From assembly GCA_041725895.1 (NCBI GenBank), contig JBGRQA010000001.1, positions 124,001-188,000 of the forward strand: DNA of 64,000 bases, written 5' to 3'. The notes under the pieces were generated by a model that had not been told where the DNA came from, searched no databases, and saw only the letters and a program-made list of their open reading frames with translations. The position numbers were made by a program, and so were the translations under genes. Shown here in pieces: positions 15,646 to 24,120 of this stretch (the first letter of the stretch is position 1; the number at the start of each line of letters is the position of its first letter). This DNA comes from JBGRQA01 sp041725895. GTDB taxonomy: Bacteria; Bacteroidota; Bacteroidia; Bacteroidales; Marinifilaceae.

Positions 15646-17124
15646 ATGTTTAGAAAAGTTGCCTTATTACTTCAAATAGTATTTATTTCTGCTCAAATGT
15701 ATGGACAGGGCCCCCAACAATCCCTTACCCTGAACCAGGTTTTGCAGCGTGCTCAAACCAATTCGCTGGATGCTTTTCTGCAGAAGAACATGTATTTGGC
15801 CCACCATTGGGAGTACAAATCCTACAGGGCGGATCTCCTGCCCAATCTGAGTCTATCGATGACGCCTATGGATTACAATCGCACCTTTACTCAGCGCTAC
15901 AATTCGGTAACCGACCGGGATGAGTACCGGGAGCAACAGAGTTTGTATTCCTATGCCAGGATGTCCTTAATGCAGAATTTGACTTTTAGTGGAGGTACTA
16001 TATTCGTAGATTCTGATTTGGGTCGATTGGAAAATTTTGGAGATGGAGGCACTGAGAGTTATAGCTCTACACCGGTACGTTTCGGTTTGATTCAACCTTT
16101 GTTTGGATACAATAAATTTAAATGGGAGAGCAAGCTGGAGCCTCTGAAATTTGAAAAGGCCAAAAAGGAGTATCTCGTCAATTTGCAGGATTTGAACGTG
16201 AAAGCTGTGAATTTGTTTTTTGTTCAGGCTATTGCTCAATTGAAAGCGGAAATGGCCCGAACCAACCGGGAGAATGCGATTGTTCTTTTGGAAATGGGCA
16301 AGAAGCGATTTAAGATTGCAGCCATTAAGCAGAATGAGTTGCTGAATTTGGAATTGAATGTGTTAACAGCTGAAATTGATCAGGCAAAAGCGGAAAAAGA
16401 GTTGCAGCAGGCCCAATTTGATCTGAACCTTTTTCTGGATCTGGAGGAAGGAGGGGCTACTCAGCTAATTCTTCCCAGTGATATTCCTGATTTAACTGTA
16501 AATGCATCGCAGGCAATGGAGTTGGCACAGAAGAATCATCCTCTGCTATTGGAATTGAAACAGTTGGAGTTAGAGGCCGACAGGGATGTGGAAAAGACAC
16601 GCAGAGACAGTCGTTTTCAGGCCAACCTGGTGGCGAGTTATGGTTTAAACCAACAGGCCGAGGGCTTCAGCAATGCTTATAAGGATCCCTTGAGTCAGCA
16701 AAAAGTTCAGGTGAGTCTCGATATTCCAATTTTAGATTGGGGAAAGCGGAGGGGAAAATACAAAATGGCTCAGAGTGACAGGGAGGTGAAACGTTTGTCG
16801 GCCAAACAGAGGCAGATCGATTTTACCCAGGAGGTGAGCCGAAAGGTCATTGATTTTAACCTGCAGCACAAGTTGGTACATAGTGCCAAAAAGGCTGATG
16901 ATATTGCACGCAAATCCTACCAGGTTACCTTGAAACTTTTCAAGGAGGGAAAATCTACGGTGCTGCAGCTGGACGATGCCTTGAATAAGCAGGAGGCCGC
17001 CCGCCAGGATTACATACAAAATCTCCAATATTATTGGACTTACTACTATACCCTTCAAAAATTAACCCTATTCGACTTTATCGCAGGTAAAGCGTTGAAG
17101 CAGGAACTTGATAATTTAGATTAG
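15646..17124 (+). CDS. TolC-family outer membrane efflux protein
   Basis: The 492-residue protein has a signal peptide (MFRKVALLLQIVFISAQMYG) and then QSLTLNQVLQRAQTNSLDAF, the usual start of outer-membrane efflux proteins. Long amphipathic helices rich in Q, K, E and A repeat twice (about residues 165-255 and 345-475), matching the doubled alpha-barrel of TolC. Motifs such as KVQVSLDIPILDWGKRRGKY mark the second beta segment. It would form the outer-membrane channel for the fusion protein and one or both RND pumps of the locus. Confidence 0.92.
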   Translation: MFRKVALLLQIVFISAQMYGQGPQQSLTLNQVLQRAQTNSLDAFLQKNMYLAHHWEYKSYRADLLPNLSLSMTPMDYNRTFTQRYNSVTDRDEYREQQSLYSYARMSLMQNLTFSGGTIFVDSDLGRLENFGDGGTESYSSTPVRFGLIQPLFGYNKFKWESKLEPLKFEKAKKEYLVNLQDLNVKAVNLFFVQAIAQLKAEMARTNRENAIVLLEMGKKRFKIAAIKQNELLNLELNVLTAEIDQAKAEKELQQAQFDLNLFLDLEEGGATQLILPSDIPDLTVNASQAMELAQKNHPLLLELKQLELEADRDVEKTRRDSRFQANLVASYGLNQQAEGFSNAYKDPLSQQKVQVSLDIPILDWGKRRGKYKMAQSDREVKRLSAKQRQIDFTQEVSRKVIDFNLQHKLVHSAKKADDIARKSYQVTLKLFKEGKSTVLQLDDALNKQEAARQDYIQNLQYYWTYYYTLQKLTLFDFIAGKALKQELDNLD

Positions 17125-17132
17125 AGCTCCTG

Positions 17133-17185
17133 GCCTCTAGCTATAAGCATAAGATTATTAATTCTTGAGGCTTGTAGCTTGAAGC
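17133..17185. repeat. Inverted repeat without a gene, related to the IVS-like element ends
   Basis: Arms at about 17133-17153 (GCCTCTAGCTATAAGC...) and 17164-17185 (CTTGAGGCTTGTAGCTTGAAGC) are imperfect inverted repeats with a short AT loop. The AAGC/AGCT-rich style is like sequences bordering four-helix-bundle genes in this phylum (general familiarity, not checked). No gene lies inside. Confidence 0.55.
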
Positions 17186-17226
17186 TTTACCATTATTCGA
17201 TCAAGGATTTTATTAATATATGTATC

Positions 17227-20200
17227 ATGTCTTCAAACCGAAACGCTTCCTTTTCCGTCATCATTTCCTTCATCGTTCTGCTAATTGTGGGATGTAGTCT
17301 GGTGCCCCTGTTGAATGTGAAGTTGAATCCCAGTCGGGCTTTGCCGGAGATAAGTGTTCAGTATTATTGGCCCAAGGCAAGTGGACGGATTTTGGAGAAG
17401 GAGGTGACCTCACGTCTGGAAGGGGTTTTTAATTCCATTAAAGGGATAAAGGAGATCAAATCCAAGTCCTCGACCCAGGGCGGAAGTATTCAAATTTCGT
17501 TTAATAAGGACACCGGGATGGATGTGGCGCGTTTCGAAGTGGCCACGCTCATACGTCAGGTTTACCCCGAATTGCCGGAAGGGGTGAGCTATCCCTATAT
17601 TCAGGTGCAGACCGGGGATGAGGACCGGCGTTCTCTTATGGTGTTCACTTTGAATGGAAGTGCAAGTCCCTACTTTATCCAGAAATATGCGGAAGAAAAT
17701 TTGGTGTCAAAATTGAGTCTGCTTAGAGGTGTGAGTGATATCGAAGTGTATGGAGCCACCCCCTATGAGTGGGAGGTATGCTATCAAACGCAAAGATTGC
17801 AGCAGTTGGGGCTTAGTTCTGCCCAGGTTAGGAAAGGCATTACTGATTTTTTTGAGCGGCGCGAATTGGGTGCTGCCTGGCAATGTTCCGGTGAATCCCA
17901 AACACCAACATTACAACAGGTTTACTACTCCTATCAGGACAATTCTGATTTCTTGCCGGAAAAGATTCCTGTGGCAAAAGTGCAGAACCGGATTGTCTAC
18001 CTGGGCGATGTAGCCAGGGTGAGATACAAGGAGCAGGAGCCAAGTCGGTACTTCCGAATCAATGGTTTGAATACCATAAATTTGATTGTGTATGCTGATA
18101 AAACCGCCAACCAGCTCGATCTGGCCGAAAGGGTGAGAAATCAAATGGAGGAGTTGAAATCAGTATTGCCCTCGGGCTATTCCATTCTTCAAAGTTACGA
18201 TGCTACCGAATACATTCGGAAGGAGCTGGAGAAAATTGCATGGCGAACCGGATTGTCTCTGCTGATCCTGCTGCTGTTTGTGCTTCTGATTAGTAAGCAA
18301 TGGCGTTACCTCTGGCTAATTGTGATAAGTCTTTTGGTGAATCTTACCATAGCCGCTATCTTTTACTACTGGTTAAAGCTGGAAATTCACCTCTATGCCA
18401 TGGCTGGAATTACCGTTTCCCTGGGGATGATATTGGACAATAGTATTGTGATGATTGATCATCTTCGGCATCAGAACAATCGGAGAGCTTTCCTGGCTAT
18501 TTTGGCTGCAACTCTTACTACCATTGGTTCACTTAGCGTGATCTTTTTTCTGGGAGAGGAGCAGAAACTGAAACTCATCGACTTTGCCTGGGTGATGATT
18601 ATCAACCTGGCCGTATCCCTACTGGTGGCCCTCTTTTTGATTCCAGCCCTGATGGAAAAGTTTCCCCTTCGTCCGACTCGAAACCATGTGTTTTTTCGAA
18701 GAAAGCGTAGAGTGTTGTTTTTTACGGGAATTTATTCCTCCATCCTCATTTTTATGAGAAAGTGGCGGGTGGCTTTTATCATCTTAATGGTTTTGGGCTT
18801 TGGTTTGCCCGTTTTTCTTCTGCCTGAGAAAATTGAGGGAGAAGATTTTTGGGCCAATGCCTACAATAAAACTTTGGGATCCTATTGGTACAAGGACAAT
18901 GTGAAAGAGACTGCCGACAAGCTGCTGGGAGGGAGCTTGCGCCTTTTCTCCCAAAATGTTTTCGATAAATCGTACTACAGTGAGCCACAACGAACTCGCT
19001 TAACTGTGTATGGAAAAATGCCGGAAGGGGGAACCCTTCAGCAACTCAATGAGGCCATGCAGTCTATGGAAAATTTTCTGGCAAGATTTGATGAAATCGA
19101 TCAGTTTCAAACCAATATATGGAATCCACGAAGCGGGAATATTCAGATTCTGTTTAAGCCCGAAGTAGAGTACTCTTCCTTTCCATTTCAGCTAAAAAGC
19201 AGGATTACTGATAAGGCCATCAGTATGGGCGGAATGGATTGGGGGGTATATGGTGTAGGGCGAGGTTTTTCCAATGAGATTGGGATGGGGTACCGCAATT
19301 CGCGAATTACCCTGTATGGCTACAATTACGAGGAGCTGTACTCCTATGCGGAGAGGTTGAAGAAGGAATTGTTGAAGAATCCTCGCATAAAGGAAACAGA
19401 AATAGTGGGACGGGTAAGTTGGAATGCGCAATTGAAGCACGAATATCGTTTTCGTGTAGATGCCGGGTTAATGGCTGCCCAAAATACCAATTATGCTGAA
19501 GTCTACCAGTATCTGAGAGAAGTGTTGGGAACCTATTCGCCACAACAGGTAATGCTTGACGGTAAGCTGCAAAGTATGCGATTGATATCCGATCAGTACG
19601 GTCATTTCGATCTGTGGCAGTTGCGGAATTTGCCTATTCCATTATCCAGGCAAAGCATCAAGTTGCACGATGTGGCGCAAGTGAAAAAGGAGCGTACCGG
19701 CAACGATATCTACAAAAAGAATCAGGAATACCAGTTGGTGGTACAATACGATTTTATTGGCCCCAATCAGTTGAGTAAGATGGTGCTTGAAGAGCATTTG
19801 GAGAAGATAAAGAAGATTCTTCCCCTGGGCTATCGGGCGGAAAAGCCTGGCTATGGTTCCTGGTGGAACGATGATGACAAAACCTCCTATTGGCTGATCC
19901 TTCTTGTTATTGGGATTATCTACTTTATTTGTGCTATTCTGTTGGAGTCGCTAATACAGCCGCTGGCTGTAATCACAATGATTCCCATCTCCTTTATTGG
20001 AGTGTTCCTTACCTTTTATCTTTTTGATCTGAATTTCGACCAGGGAGGGTATGCCGCATTTATTTTGCTGTGCGGAATATCTGTGAATGCAGCTCTTTAC
20101 ATCATCAACGACCTAAACAATATTAAGCGCAAGGGACGAACCATCAGTAATTTCAGGATTTACCTGAAGGCCTTCAATCATAAAATTATCCCCATCCTGT

Positions 20201-20355
20201 TAACCATTATTTCCACCATTCTGGGCTTGATTCCTTTCCTGGTTTCCGGACAGAATGAGGTGTTCTGGTTTGCCCTGGCTGCCGGAACTATCGGGGGACT
20301 GATCTTTTCCCTGTTGGCAATTGTGTTCTATTTGCCACTGTTGATGCGGAGATAA
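17227..20355 (+). CDS. RND efflux pump 2 (divergent)
   Basis: The 1042-residue protein has the same two-fold RND topology as pump 1 but low similarity to it. The ATG at 17227 is preferred; an upstream TTG lies in the inverted repeat. TM1 (about residues 11-33) is followed by PSRALPEISVQYYWPKASG, the usual porter-domain start. TM4 has SLGMILDNSIVMIDHL with the acidic residue near 403. The TM10-11 segment reads LLCGISVNAALYIINDL, where pump 1 has IVMSGIIINDSILKIDTI. A lone second pump without its own fusion protein or channel suggests either a heteromeric pump, as known for MdtBC, or alternative use of the same partners. Confidence 0.93.
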   Translation: MSSNRNASFSVIISFIVLLIVGCSLVPLLNVKLNPSRALPEISVQYYWPKASGRILEKEVTSRLEGVFNSIKGIKEIKSKSSTQGGSIQISFNKDTGMDVARFEVATLIRQVYPELPEGVSYPYIQVQTGDEDRRSLMVFTLNGSASPYFIQKYAEENLVSKLSLLRGVSDIEVYGATPYEWEVCYQTQRLQQLGLSSAQVRKGITDFFERRELGAAWQCSGESQTPTLQQVYYSYQDNSDFLPEKIPVAKVQNRIVYLGDVARVRYKEQEPSRYFRINGLNTINLIVYADKTANQLDLAERVRNQMEELKSVLPSGYSILQSYDATEYIRKELEKIAWRTGLSLLILLLFVLLISKQWRYLWLIVISLLVNLTIAAIFYYWLKLEIHLYAMAGITVSLGMILDNSIVMIDHLRHQNNRRAFLAILAATLTTIGSLSVIFFLGEEQKLKLIDFAWVMIINLAVSLLVALFLIPALMEKFPLRPTRNHVFFRRKRRVLFFTGIYSSILIFMRKWRVAFIILMVLGFGLPVFLLPEKIEGEDFWANAYNKTLGSYWYKDNVKETADKLLGGSLRLFSQNVFDKSYYSEPQRTRLTVYGKMPEGGTLQQLNEAMQSMENFLARFDEIDQFQTNIWNPRSGNIQILFKPEVEYSSFPFQLKSRITDKAISMGGMDWGVYGVGRGFSNEIGMGYRNSRITLYGYNYEELYSYAERLKKELLKNPRIKETEIVGRVSWNAQLKHEYRFRVDAGLMAAQNTNYAEVYQYLREVLGTYSPQQVMLDGKLQSMRLISDQYGHFDLWQLRNLPIPLSRQSIKLHDVAQVKKERTGNDIYKKNQEYQLVVQYDFIGPNQLSKMVLEEHLEKIKKILPLGYRAEKPGYGSWWNDDDKTSYWLILLVIGIIYFICAILLESLIQPLAVITMIPISFIGVFLTFYLFDLNFDQGGYAAFILLCGISVNAALYIINDLNNIKRKGRTISNFRIYLKAFNHKIIPILLTIISTILGLIPFLVSGQNEVFWFALAAGTIGGLIFSLLAIVFYLPLLMRR

Positions 20356-21189
20356 AAGCACTGTTTGCTACGTAAAATGTAGCTTGTAGGATACACGCCA
20401 ATGCGATCAGCTAAAGGGGGTGAGGCCTGTTTTTCAATAGCACAGGAGAGTGAAAACTCTGCCCCTTAGACCAAAGCAAAGGGGCAGAGAGCTGTATAAT
20501 ATATTTCCCTTTTTTATTATCCAATATGTCAAAGAACCGTGTGCCTTTTGATATCGGTTGGGACATACAACCGGCATGCTATGATTAAGTTCTTTTATCA
20601 CTCTTTTGCTATAGCTTCAGGTTGGAATAGTACAGAAACCCTATCTCCCTGGCTTACTTTGCCGAGGCTGATTCAACTCATTTAAGTGTAGGCAATTTCT
20701 CAAATATTTATTAGAAAGTCAATTCGTTCAGTTTCTATACCCGATTGCAAAATTGGGCTTATGTTTGAGAAGAAGTTGTTGGTGTTTAACAAAACTTACC
20801 AATTGAGTAGCGTGATTGTACCTTCGATGTTTCTTCGTTCTACCTTCGTTGTTCTTCGATTGGAAAAATTGGCCCTTTGATAGACATAAGTTTGAACTTA
20901 AATTCTCTAAGTTTAGATGTAAGTATTTATCCGGTTTTGTTAATTATAATTTACTTATTAAGAGTGGTTCTAAGAAGCGGTCAGGGCGTAAGATTTTGTT
21001 ACAGAACTGTTTTGTGTGTGGGGTGAAGTTTGTTGTTTATTAAGCCCAATTCATTTGTTTTCCTTTTAGAACCAACTATTTTGCTAACAAAGCTCGGGAC
21101 CATACTTTGTAAATCAAGATTTTTCTCACTAGGTTTGAATGCCTCCCTTTTGTTTGGAGGTTGCATTGAATCAACCAATAAGAGAAAAT
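20356..21189. other. Gene-free stretch after the efflux operon
   Basis: At 20457-20489 an 11-bp perfect stem (CTCTGCCCCTT / AAGGGGCAGAG) with an 11-base loop lies about 100 bases after the RND stop. It lacks a T run directly after it and is a weak terminator candidate. The remainder is AT-rich with a TTCGTTCT-type short repeat at about 20825-20860; no gene is supported. Confidence 0.45.
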
Positions 21190-21714
21190 ATGAAGAACTT
21201 TTTTTTAGGAATGTTGTTCCTGGTTATGGGAACAGTGGTTGTGGCTCAGCAGCCCGATCAGCGTGGTTACATTGTGAAAGTGGGCGAGCAAGTCCCCGAG
21301 TTTGAGATGACCCTGATGGATGGCTCCAAGGTGAAGATGTCTGAACTTCGGGGTAAGGTGGTAATGCTGCAATTTACAGCGAGCTGGTGCGGTGTTTGTC
21401 GAAAGGAGATGCCTTTTATAGAGAAGGAGATTTGGCAGGTCCACAAAAACAAGGACTTTGCTTTGTTTGGTCTGGATCGCGATGAGCCTAGAGAAAAAGC
21501 TCAGAAATTGATTGATGCCACGAAAATCACCTATCCGATTGCGTTGGATAAGGGGGCCGGAATTTTTACCAAGTTTGCTCACAAAAAGAGCGGAGTAACC
21601 CGTAATGTTATCGTGGATAGAGATGGAAAAATTGTTTTTATGACGCGATTGTATGAACGGGAGGAGTTCAATCAGATGAAGAAAGTGATTGAAAAGTTGC
21701 TTCAGAATAAGTAA
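21190..21714 (+). CDS. TlpA-type periplasmic thioredoxin
   Basis: The 174-residue protein has a signal peptide (MKNFFLGMLFLVMGTVVVAQ), so it acts outside the cytoplasm. The thioredoxin fold follows: VGEQVPEFEMTLMDGSKVKM, SELRGKVVMLQFTASWCGVC with the redox pair Cys67/Cys70, and a cis-proline region GVTRNVIVDRDGKIV. WCGVC differs from the WCxPC of most TlpA proteins in lacking proline before the second cysteine. The start at 21190 places the signal peptide at the N-terminus. It appears monocistronic. Likely roles are thiol reduction in cytochrome maturation or oxidative stress; the substrate is unknown. Confidence 0.9.
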   Translation: MKNFFLGMLFLVMGTVVVAQQPDQRGYIVKVGEQVPEFEMTLMDGSKVKMSELRGKVVMLQFTASWCGVCRKEMPFIEKEIWQVHKNKDFALFGLDRDEPREKAQKLIDATKITYPIALDKGAGIFTKFAHKKSGVTRNVIVDRDGKIVFMTRLYEREEFNQMKKVIEKLLQNK

Positions 21715-21747
21715 GTTGAAGGTACTTCAAAAATGAAGGAACAGGAT

Positions 21748-21774
21748 AAAAAAAAGGGCGGTTACCAGCCGCCC
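21748..21774 (-). terminator. Intrinsic terminator, minus strand
   Basis: A G/C-rich stem (GGGCGG at 21756-21761 with CCGCCC at 21769-21774, extended by two weaker pairs) is followed on the minus strand by a run of eight T (A at 21748-21755). It would stop transcripts coming from the adenosyltransferase pseudogene. Confidence 0.75.
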
Positions 21775-21947
21775 CCAAACTACTACTTAAATTTACTTAT
21801 GAAAAAGAACTTTTCAGTTTACAAAAAGTTTCTGTTCACATACCAAAAATACAATAAGTTTTGAAGATATGTAGGATTTTTCCAGATTATCTTTCGAAAT
21901 TCTATCAAAATCTCAATTCCTGCAATAAGATTTAGCTTTTACACCTG

Positions 21948-22304
21948 TTACCCATTCTTTTTTTTCCGGAACGAGCGCCAGATTTCTTCGTTTACCTTGT
22001 TCTTACTCATTTCTGCTCTGGCCAGGATAAAAATAGGTCAGATAATCGATTAATATAGGCTGTTACGAATTCCTCAATTGGTTCTTCACGAATAATAGTT
22101 ACCAGCCTACGTTCTGCTCTTCGAATTTGGGTTCGGTTGCCACTCATGGCCTTCGCCCAGTTTTACTCTTAGCAATCCTATTGTAGAGTTGGTTTCATCA
22201 ATTTCACCCTTGCATTCTATTTTCGCCGAATCCTTAGGCACCCTGTATACTCCTGAAAGTTTGGTTTCTCCATAGTCTCCTTTACGTGTATATATTTTTC
22301 TCAT
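21948..22304 (-). pseudogene. Decayed cob(I)alamin adenosyltransferase (PduO type)
   Basis: The first 52 codons or so read as the N-terminus of the PduO-type ATP:corrinoid adenosyltransferase (KIYTRKGDYGET, IECKGEIDETNSTIGLLR). The frame then breaks. In another frame the family's C-terminal signature appears (RRAERRLVTIIREEP, then YINRLSDLF), and a second shift restores FILARAEMSKNK to a stop at 21948. About 80 internal residues are missing and at least two frame changes are present, so no working enzyme can be made. The intact enzyme adds the adenosyl group to reduced corrinoid. The gene lies next to cbiZ and cobQ, and a terminator remains downstream. Confidence 0.85.
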
Positions 22305-22386
22305 TTTTTGCTTTAGTATGGGTAAAGCTAAGAGGAATAATTTATTTAAAATAATTCTTGATAAAATTCATGCATTTTAAGGCAGA

Positions 22387-22415
22387 TTGGGAAAAGCTTT
22401 GTAACTTTATATTTG
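22387..22415 (+). promoter_or_regulatory. Probable promoter of the TetR-dus-cbiZ operon
   Basis: TTG at 22387-22389, an 18-base spacer, and TATATTTG at 22408-22415 fit the Bacteroidota consensus. It would give a leader of about 100 bases before the regulator start. Confidence 0.5.
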
Positions 22416-22521
22416 TAGTGCATTTCAGGATAAAATCGCTTTCTTGCGAATCTAGGAGATTTTATGATTATCTTGAGCCCCGATTTTCGATAAGAAGCAT
22501 TATTAAAATAGTTGAAGGAAT

Positions 22522-23148
22522 ATGGAAAAGGATTTTGTTGCCATTTTGGAGAAAGTAAGGGAATATCTAAACAAGCATGGTTTGAATGATATTTCCATGG
22601 AGAAATTTAACGATTTCGGTATTTCATCAGAGGAAGTTTCCCGGTTTTTCGGTTCGGTAGAGGAACTTGTGGACAAGCTTTTGGAGTATGAAAGAACTTG
22701 TTTCGAAGAGATTTTCCTACAGTACAATTTCGAAGGACAAAATGCCATTGATATTCTTTTTATTGTAAGCCAGGAGCTGAATGATCGTTTTTATAATATT
22801 TCTCCTTCCATTACTATGGAACTGGAGCAATATTTTCCGGAAATCTACCGAAAGCACTTGGATCAGCGCATGAGTTTTATCTTTGATAAGATTAAAATCA
22901 ATCTGGAAAAAGGGATTTCTCAGGGGATGTATCGTGACGATTTGAGTAGTGAGATGGTTGGACGTATGTATCTTTCCAAACTGGAGGATATTCATAATCC
23001 GGAGTTGTACCCTCCGGAACGTTTTAAATTCGGAACTATTTTCGATAATATGATTGATAGTTTCGTAAGGAGTATTGCCACAGAGGATGGATTGAATTAC
23101 TACCGTCAGCGCAAGCAGCTTCTGGGGGTATTAAGTTTTGGACGATAG
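22522..23148 (+). CDS. TetR-like transcriptional regulator
   Basis: The 208-residue protein has the TetR layout: an N-terminal helix-turn-helix region (VREYLNKHGLNDISMEKFNDFG, then SSEEVSRFFGSVEELVDKLLEYE, about residues 12-57) and an all-helical C-terminal ligand-binding region. The recognition helix area (GISSEEVSRFFGS) matches the usual gvs.gtlY.yF.sKe pattern, though it is divergent. It is the first gene of an operon, five bases before the dihydrouridine synthase. A TetR-type dimer could read a dyad such as the one at 10664-10699, but there is no direct evidence for that link. Confidence 0.78.
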   Translation: MEKDFVAILEKVREYLNKHGLNDISMEKFNDFGISSEEVSRFFGSVEELVDKLLEYERTCFEEIFLQYNFEGQNAIDILFIVSQELNDRFYNISPSITMELEQYFPEIYRKHLDQRMSFIFDKIKINLEKGISQGMYRDDLSSEMVGRMYLSKLEDIHNPELYPPERFKFGTIFDNMIDSFVRSIATEDGLNYYRQRKQLLGVLSFGR

Positions 23149-23153
23149 GGAAG

Positions 23154-24116
23154 ATGAAGAATGGAATTTCATTAGCGCCGCTTCAAGGGTATACCGACTG
23201 GGTTTTCCGAGAGGCGTATGCAAAATATATTGGGGCTGTAGATGAATTCTACAGCCCTTATCTTGTGCTTCAAAATGATGGTAGTCTAAAAACTTCTCAC
23301 CGAAGGGAAGTTGAACCTTTTGAAGAACGGAGTAAGAATTTGATTCCCCAGGTATTGGGTGGGAATGGCCATGAGTTAGAACAATTGGTGACGTATTTGT
23401 ATGGCTTGGGTTATCAAAAAGTGAACCTGAATTTAGGTTGTCCCTATCCGATGGTGGCTCGCAAAGGTAGAGGTTCAGGACTTCTTCCATTTCCGGATCG
23501 GATCCAAAGTATGTTGGAGGAGAATCTGGATCGCTTTCCCATCTCTTTTTCTGTGAAAATGCGTTTGGGGTATGAGAATGATGAGGATTTTACGGAAGTA
23601 ATTAAAGTTCTTAATCAGTTTCCTTTGGATGAGATTATTGTGCATCCAAGATTTGGAAAGCAACTGTACAAAGGGAGTGTAAACCTGGATCGATTTGAAG
23701 AGATTCTGGAATTATCCAAACATCCGGTTGCATACAATGGAGACATTTGCAGTGCTGACGATTTTTACCGGTTAAATGAACGTTTTCCATCTGTTACTCA
23801 CTGGATGGTTGGACGTGGGATACTCGAAGATTTGTGGTTGCCCCTAAAGATGAGAGGGAACAATTTGCCGGATGAAGAGAGTCGCTTAAAAATTTTGATG
23901 GCATTTCATGACAAGGTGTATTCCTTGTATGCAGGGTATTTGAATGGTGATGCTCAATTGTTGATGAAGTTAAAGCCCTTTTGGGAGTATTTTTCAAATC
24001 ATTTTTCGAATTCCCGAAAGGTGTTTAAAGGTGTGAAGAAAGCCAATTCTATTGACAAATATCATCAGGCAGTAGGAATGGCATTTAATGAATATGGAGT
24101 TGAAGGAGTCGATTGA
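23154..24116 (+). CDS. tRNA-dihydrouridine synthase
   Basis: The 320-residue flavoenzyme reduces uridine to dihydrouridine in tRNA D-loops. Family motifs are in order: LAPLQGYTDWVFR (FMN site), VNLNLGCPYPMVARKGRGSG with the catalytic cysteine, SVKMRLGY, IIVHPRFGKQLYKG, AYNGDI, and MVGRGIL. The C-terminal helical domain is present but somewhat short. It lies between a TetR-like regulator and cbiZ, with 5- and 4-base gaps, an odd setting for a housekeeping tRNA enzyme. Which Dus subtype it is cannot be decided by eye. Confidence 0.93.
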   Translation: MKNGISLAPLQGYTDWVFREAYAKYIGAVDEFYSPYLVLQNDGSLKTSHRREVEPFEERSKNLIPQVLGGNGHELEQLVTYLYGLGYQKVNLNLGCPYPMVARKGRGSGLLPFPDRIQSMLEENLDRFPISFSVKMRLGYENDEDFTEVIKVLNQFPLDEIIVHPRFGKQLYKGSVNLDRFEEILELSKHPVAYNGDICSADDFYRLNERFPSVTHWMVGRGILEDLWLPLKMRGNNLPDEESRLKILMAFHDKVYSLYAGYLNGDAQLLMKLKPFWEYFSNHFSNSRKVFKGVKKANSIDKYHQAVGMAFNEYGVEGVD

Positions 24117-24120
24117 CAGG

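Noticed and set aside
20457..20489. Strong terminator for the RND operon
   Set aside because: The stem is perfect but lacks a following T run and lies about 100 bases after the stop; it is kept only as a weak candidate within the gap entry.
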